A stretch of DNA of 8,584 bases from Planctomycetaceae bacterium (GTDB lineage Bacteria; Planctomycetota; Planctomycetia; Pirellulales; Thermoguttaceae). The notes below the pieces were generated by a model, which saw only the letters and a list, made by a program, of their open reading frames with translations, ran no database searches and had not been told where the DNA came from. The stretch is from NCBI GenBank assembly GCA_031266315.1, contig JAISBG010000295.1, positions 1-8,584 on the forward strand, written 5' to 3'. This document shows positions 6,843 to 8,584 of the stretch, piece by piece (position 1 is the first letter of the stretch; every line of letters begins with the position of its first letter). The position numbers were made by a program, and so were the translations under genes.

Positions 6843-8162
6843 ATGAAAAACTTTGTAGAAACCGCTTTGAAAAATTCACCGAAAAACTCAGTGAGAAGTC
6901 AACTGTTAAAATGGGAAAGCGAGGGGGGGGGGACAGTATGTAGAAGAGAGTTAAGAATAGATGATGGAGAATGTTGGTTCTACCAATGTTTTTCCACAAA
7001 ATTCTTATCTCTTATCCGTTCTTCACCGTTCGGCTTTACTCTCGTCGAACTTCTTGTGGTGATTGCGATTATCGGCGTGTTAATCGCACTTCTATTGCCG
7101 GCAGTACAGGCGGCGCGCGAGGCGGCAAGGCGGATGCAATGCTCCAACCACATCAAGCAAATGGGAATTGCCGTCCATAATTTCCATGACAGCAAAAAAG
7201 GTGTTCCGCCGTTATGGATTCACTATAATGGACGGCTGAGTTTTTGGGGGCTTCTGTTTCCTTATATGGAGCAAACCCCACTTTACGAAAAAACAATGGA
7301 AGGAAACTACGGCGGTACAACCCGAAATCAAGGGATGGATCGTATCTTCAACCATGATTGGTGGAACTCGTTACAAAAAGAAGTGCAAGACAGTTTCGGT
7401 TCCGTAAATTATTACAAATGTCCTTCACGACGGTCAGGTGTTCAAATAACTGATCCCACTTCTATTGCCGCCGGACCTTGTATTGATTACATCGTGTTGG
7501 TCAATCATGGACGAGTACCGGCTGGTTACAATAATGACACCGATGCTGGTCGGTTTCAATGGTGGGAACGTTTAAATCATAGTTACGCAAATGGACATCG
7601 CGGTCCGGTGCGGCAAGCTCTTTATACCGCAACAAACGGACCGGTTGGTTCTTGGGAACCTCGTGACACAATGGCTTGGTGGTCAGACGGAACATCGAAC
7701 CAAATTGTTCTCGGAGAAAAACATATTCCGTCCAATTTTGTAGGACAATGTGACGCCCATAATTCTGATGTAGGAGCAGGTACACCACGCCGTTATCATC
7801 TGGATTGTAGTTTTTTGGGACTACAAATGGAGACTGTTCCTCAAACAGAGTATGGTACAAATGCAAGTAGTTCGTCGTATTGTCCGCACCGCTTATATTT
7901 TGCATCACTTGTCAATTCGCAAAACGGTGATAATCAAAACGGTTACAAATTACTTCCGCTTTCGTCTTATTATGGAAACGATGCAAGCGCAACAAATGAT
8001 ATTAACGCATTTCGAACATTCGGACTTGGCAGTAATCATCCTGACACATTTCACGTTTTGCGCGGCGATGGTTCGGTTCCGTCGGTCAGTATCTCAACAA
8101 ATCCAAGCATTTTGGTTCTGCTGACCGTTGTTGACGACGGTGCCAATGTTGCATCACCATAG
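6843..8162 (+). CDS. DUF1559 prepilin-like protein with H-X9-DG C-terminal motif
   Basis: A 439-residue pilin-like or pseudopilin-like protein of the DUF1559 family (named SBP_bac_10 in some databases), abundant in planctomycetes. The type IV prepilin signature is clear: G64 followed by [18 protein letters not shown], with E69 at mature position +5. It predicts cleavage after G64 by prepilin peptidase and one N-terminal membrane helix (about 65-88). [14 protein letters not shown] (87-100) is typical of the family, as is [13 protein letters not shown] (280-292). The C-terminal H-X9-DG motif is exact (H399, D409-G410). The product is expected at the cell envelope; its role is unknown in this family. 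Oddities: the leader before the cleavage site is 64 residues, far longer than usual, and it contains Gly28-30 encoded within a run of ten G. No other start codon in this frame lies between 6843 and the pilin motif. The gene appears to be transcribed alone from its own promoter. Confidence 0.9.
   Translation: MKNFVETALKNSPKNSVRSQLLKWESEGGGTVCRRELRIDDGECWFYQCFSTKFLSLIRSSPFGFTLVELLVVIAIIGVLIALLLPAVQAAREAARRMQCSNHIKQMGIAVHNFHDSKKGVPPLWIHYNGRLSFWGLLFPYMEQTPLYEKTMEGNYGGTTRNQGMDRIFNHDWWNSLQKEVQDSFGSVNYYKCPSRRSGVQITDPTSIAAGPCIDYIVLVNHGRVPAGYNNDTDAGRFQWWERLNHSYANGHRGPVRQALYTATNGPVGSWEPRDTMAWWSDGTSNQIVLGEKHIPSNFVGQCDAHNSDVGAGTPRRYHLDCSFLGLQMETVPQTEYGTNASSSSYCPHRLYFASLVNSQNGDNQNGYKLLPLSSYYGNDASATNDINAFRTFGLGSNHPDTFHVLRGDGSVPSVSISTNPSILVLLTVVDDGANVASP
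6923..6932 (+). repeat. G10 homopolymer inside the prepilin leader (possible phase-variation tract)
   Basis: Ten consecutive G fall across codons 27-30 of the DUF1559 gene, in an otherwise AT-rich setting. Loss of one G would stop translation after 36 residues at TAA. Gain of one G would stop it after 33 residues at TAG. Either change removes the whole pilin domain. Tracts of this kind change length by slipped-strand mispairing and act as on/off switches in other bacteria; that role here is inferred. Confidence 0.55.
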
Positions 8163-8202
8163 AATCAAAACCGAAAATGAAAACCCAATGGTCAACGGCT
8201 AT

Positions 8203-8279
8203 TTTTTTGACGGGATTTACATAATTTACAGGATAAAAATTAAATAAATCCAGTAAATTATGTATATCTTGTCAAAAAA
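8203..8279. repeat. Large inverted repeat, 32-bp arms
   Basis: The left arm (8203-8234) begins TTTTTTGAC. The right arm (8248-8279) is its inverse complement with 28 of 32 positions matching, around a 13-nt A/T loop. It lies about 40 bp after the DUF1559 stop codon, so its transcript could protect or end the mRNA. The T-run is at the outer edge of the left arm and pairs with the A-run of the right arm, which is not the layout of an intrinsic terminator on either strand. The GGATTTACA and TTTACAGGAT segments resemble a widespread intergenic bacterial repeat, so it may be a small palindromic mobile remnant. Confidence 0.65.
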
Positions 8280-8393
8280 TAATCTTTGCTAAAGATTTTT
8301 AGAAGTTACCTTAAAAGGAAATGAGTTTAACTATCAGGGATTACTCTAAATTCCGAAAACAATCAGTCGGCAAAGGTTTGAAAAAAATTCCGC

Positions 8394-8422
8394 TTGACTT
8401 TCGGTTCTGTTTCGCATAAACT
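8394..8422 (+). promoter_or_regulatory. Predicted promoter of the gene at 8506, paralogous to the DUF1559 promoter
   Basis: TTGACT (8394-8399) and TAAACT (8417-8422) with 17-nt spacing. An A-rich stretch lies upstream, and AATTGCGA occurs at the same distance from the -35 (42 nt) as in the 6715-6743 promoter. Transcription would start near 8429. Confidence 0.6.
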
Positions 8423-8451
8423 TTAAGTCTTATTCAATTGCGAACGTTTTT

Positions 8452-8473
8452 TTGCCGTGTTGTTTTGCGGTGA
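8452..8473 (+). promoter_or_regulatory. Second copy of the leader hairpin
   Basis: The left arm is TTGCCG, the same as at 6776. The right arm is CGGTGA, so the stem is kept through two G-T wobble pairs instead of the Watson-Crick pairs of the first copy. The loop is again 10 nt and ends TGTTTTG. It lies about 30 nt after the -10 element. Conserved pairing despite changed sequence argues that it forms in RNA, though two copies are thin evidence. Confidence 0.4.
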
Positions 8474-8505
8474 ACGGTTCATACTAATAAAAAATAAAAA
8501 CGGTA

Positions 8506-8584
8506 ATGGAAAATATTTTTATTTCTAAAATTAAGGTTGATAAGGTTCGTTCACTCCAAAATCTGGAAATCCAACTTTCCAATT
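8506..8584 (+). CDS. Start of a probable P-loop ATPase gene (cut by the window end)
   Basis: Only 26 codons are visible. The N-terminus reads MENIFISKIKVDKVRSL followed by QNLEIQLSN. This pattern of a first strand (I-x-K-I-K-V), a basic turn and then L-x-N-L-E-I-x-L is typical of the opening strands of RecF/SMC/OLD-like AAA ATPases, in which a Walker A motif follows shortly afterwards. The Walker A itself is outside the window, so the family call is tentative. The ATG was chosen because it opens this pattern and lies about 78 nt after the predicted transcript start. No strong Shine-Dalgarno is seen. Confidence 0.45.
   Translation, partial: MENIFISKIKVDKVRSLQNLEIQLSN

Overview
The window looks like an AT-rich member of the Planctomycetota (PVC superphylum). 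Two things point there. One gene encodes a DUF1559 / H-X9-DG prepilin-like protein, a family greatly expanded in planctomycetes. The other large gene encodes an over-long, tandemly duplicated UvrA; chlamydiae, in the same superphylum, also have UvrA proteins of roughly double length. The low GC suggests a host-associated or gut-type lineage, but that is inference.

Layout. Positions 1-1122 contain no credible gene. They hold AT-rich spacer, a block of hairpin-rich repeats (212-823), more AT-rich spacer and a good sigma-70-type promoter (975-1003). Positions 1123-6360 are one gene, a 1745-residue UvrA with three complete ABC ATPase modules. It is one whole UvrA (modules I and II) followed by a second module I, and the protein stops in the linker where a second module II would begin. 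Positions 6373-6622 hold a second repeat block of the same family in the opposite orientation, so uvrA sits between inverted repeat arrays. A 22-bp palindrome, a promoter and a hairpin-bearing leader then precede the DUF1559 gene (6843-8162). That gene has a run of ten G inside its unusually long prepilin leader. After it come a large 32-bp inverted repeat (8203-8279), a second copy of the promoter-plus-leader cassette (about 8379-8475), and the first 26 codons of what looks like a P-loop ATPase gene running off the window.

How it fits together. UvrA is the damage sensor of nucleotide excision repair and appears to be transcribed alone. The DUF1559 gene and the downstream ATPase gene are not obviously linked by function, but they share nearly the same promoter and leader hairpin, so they may be co-regulated. 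The main points for follow-up are the three-module UvrA, the inverted hairpin arrays with compensatory base changes, the duplicated promoter-leader cassette, and the G10 tract that could switch the prepilin gene on and off. No CRISPR array, tRNA, rRNA or transposase gene was seen.
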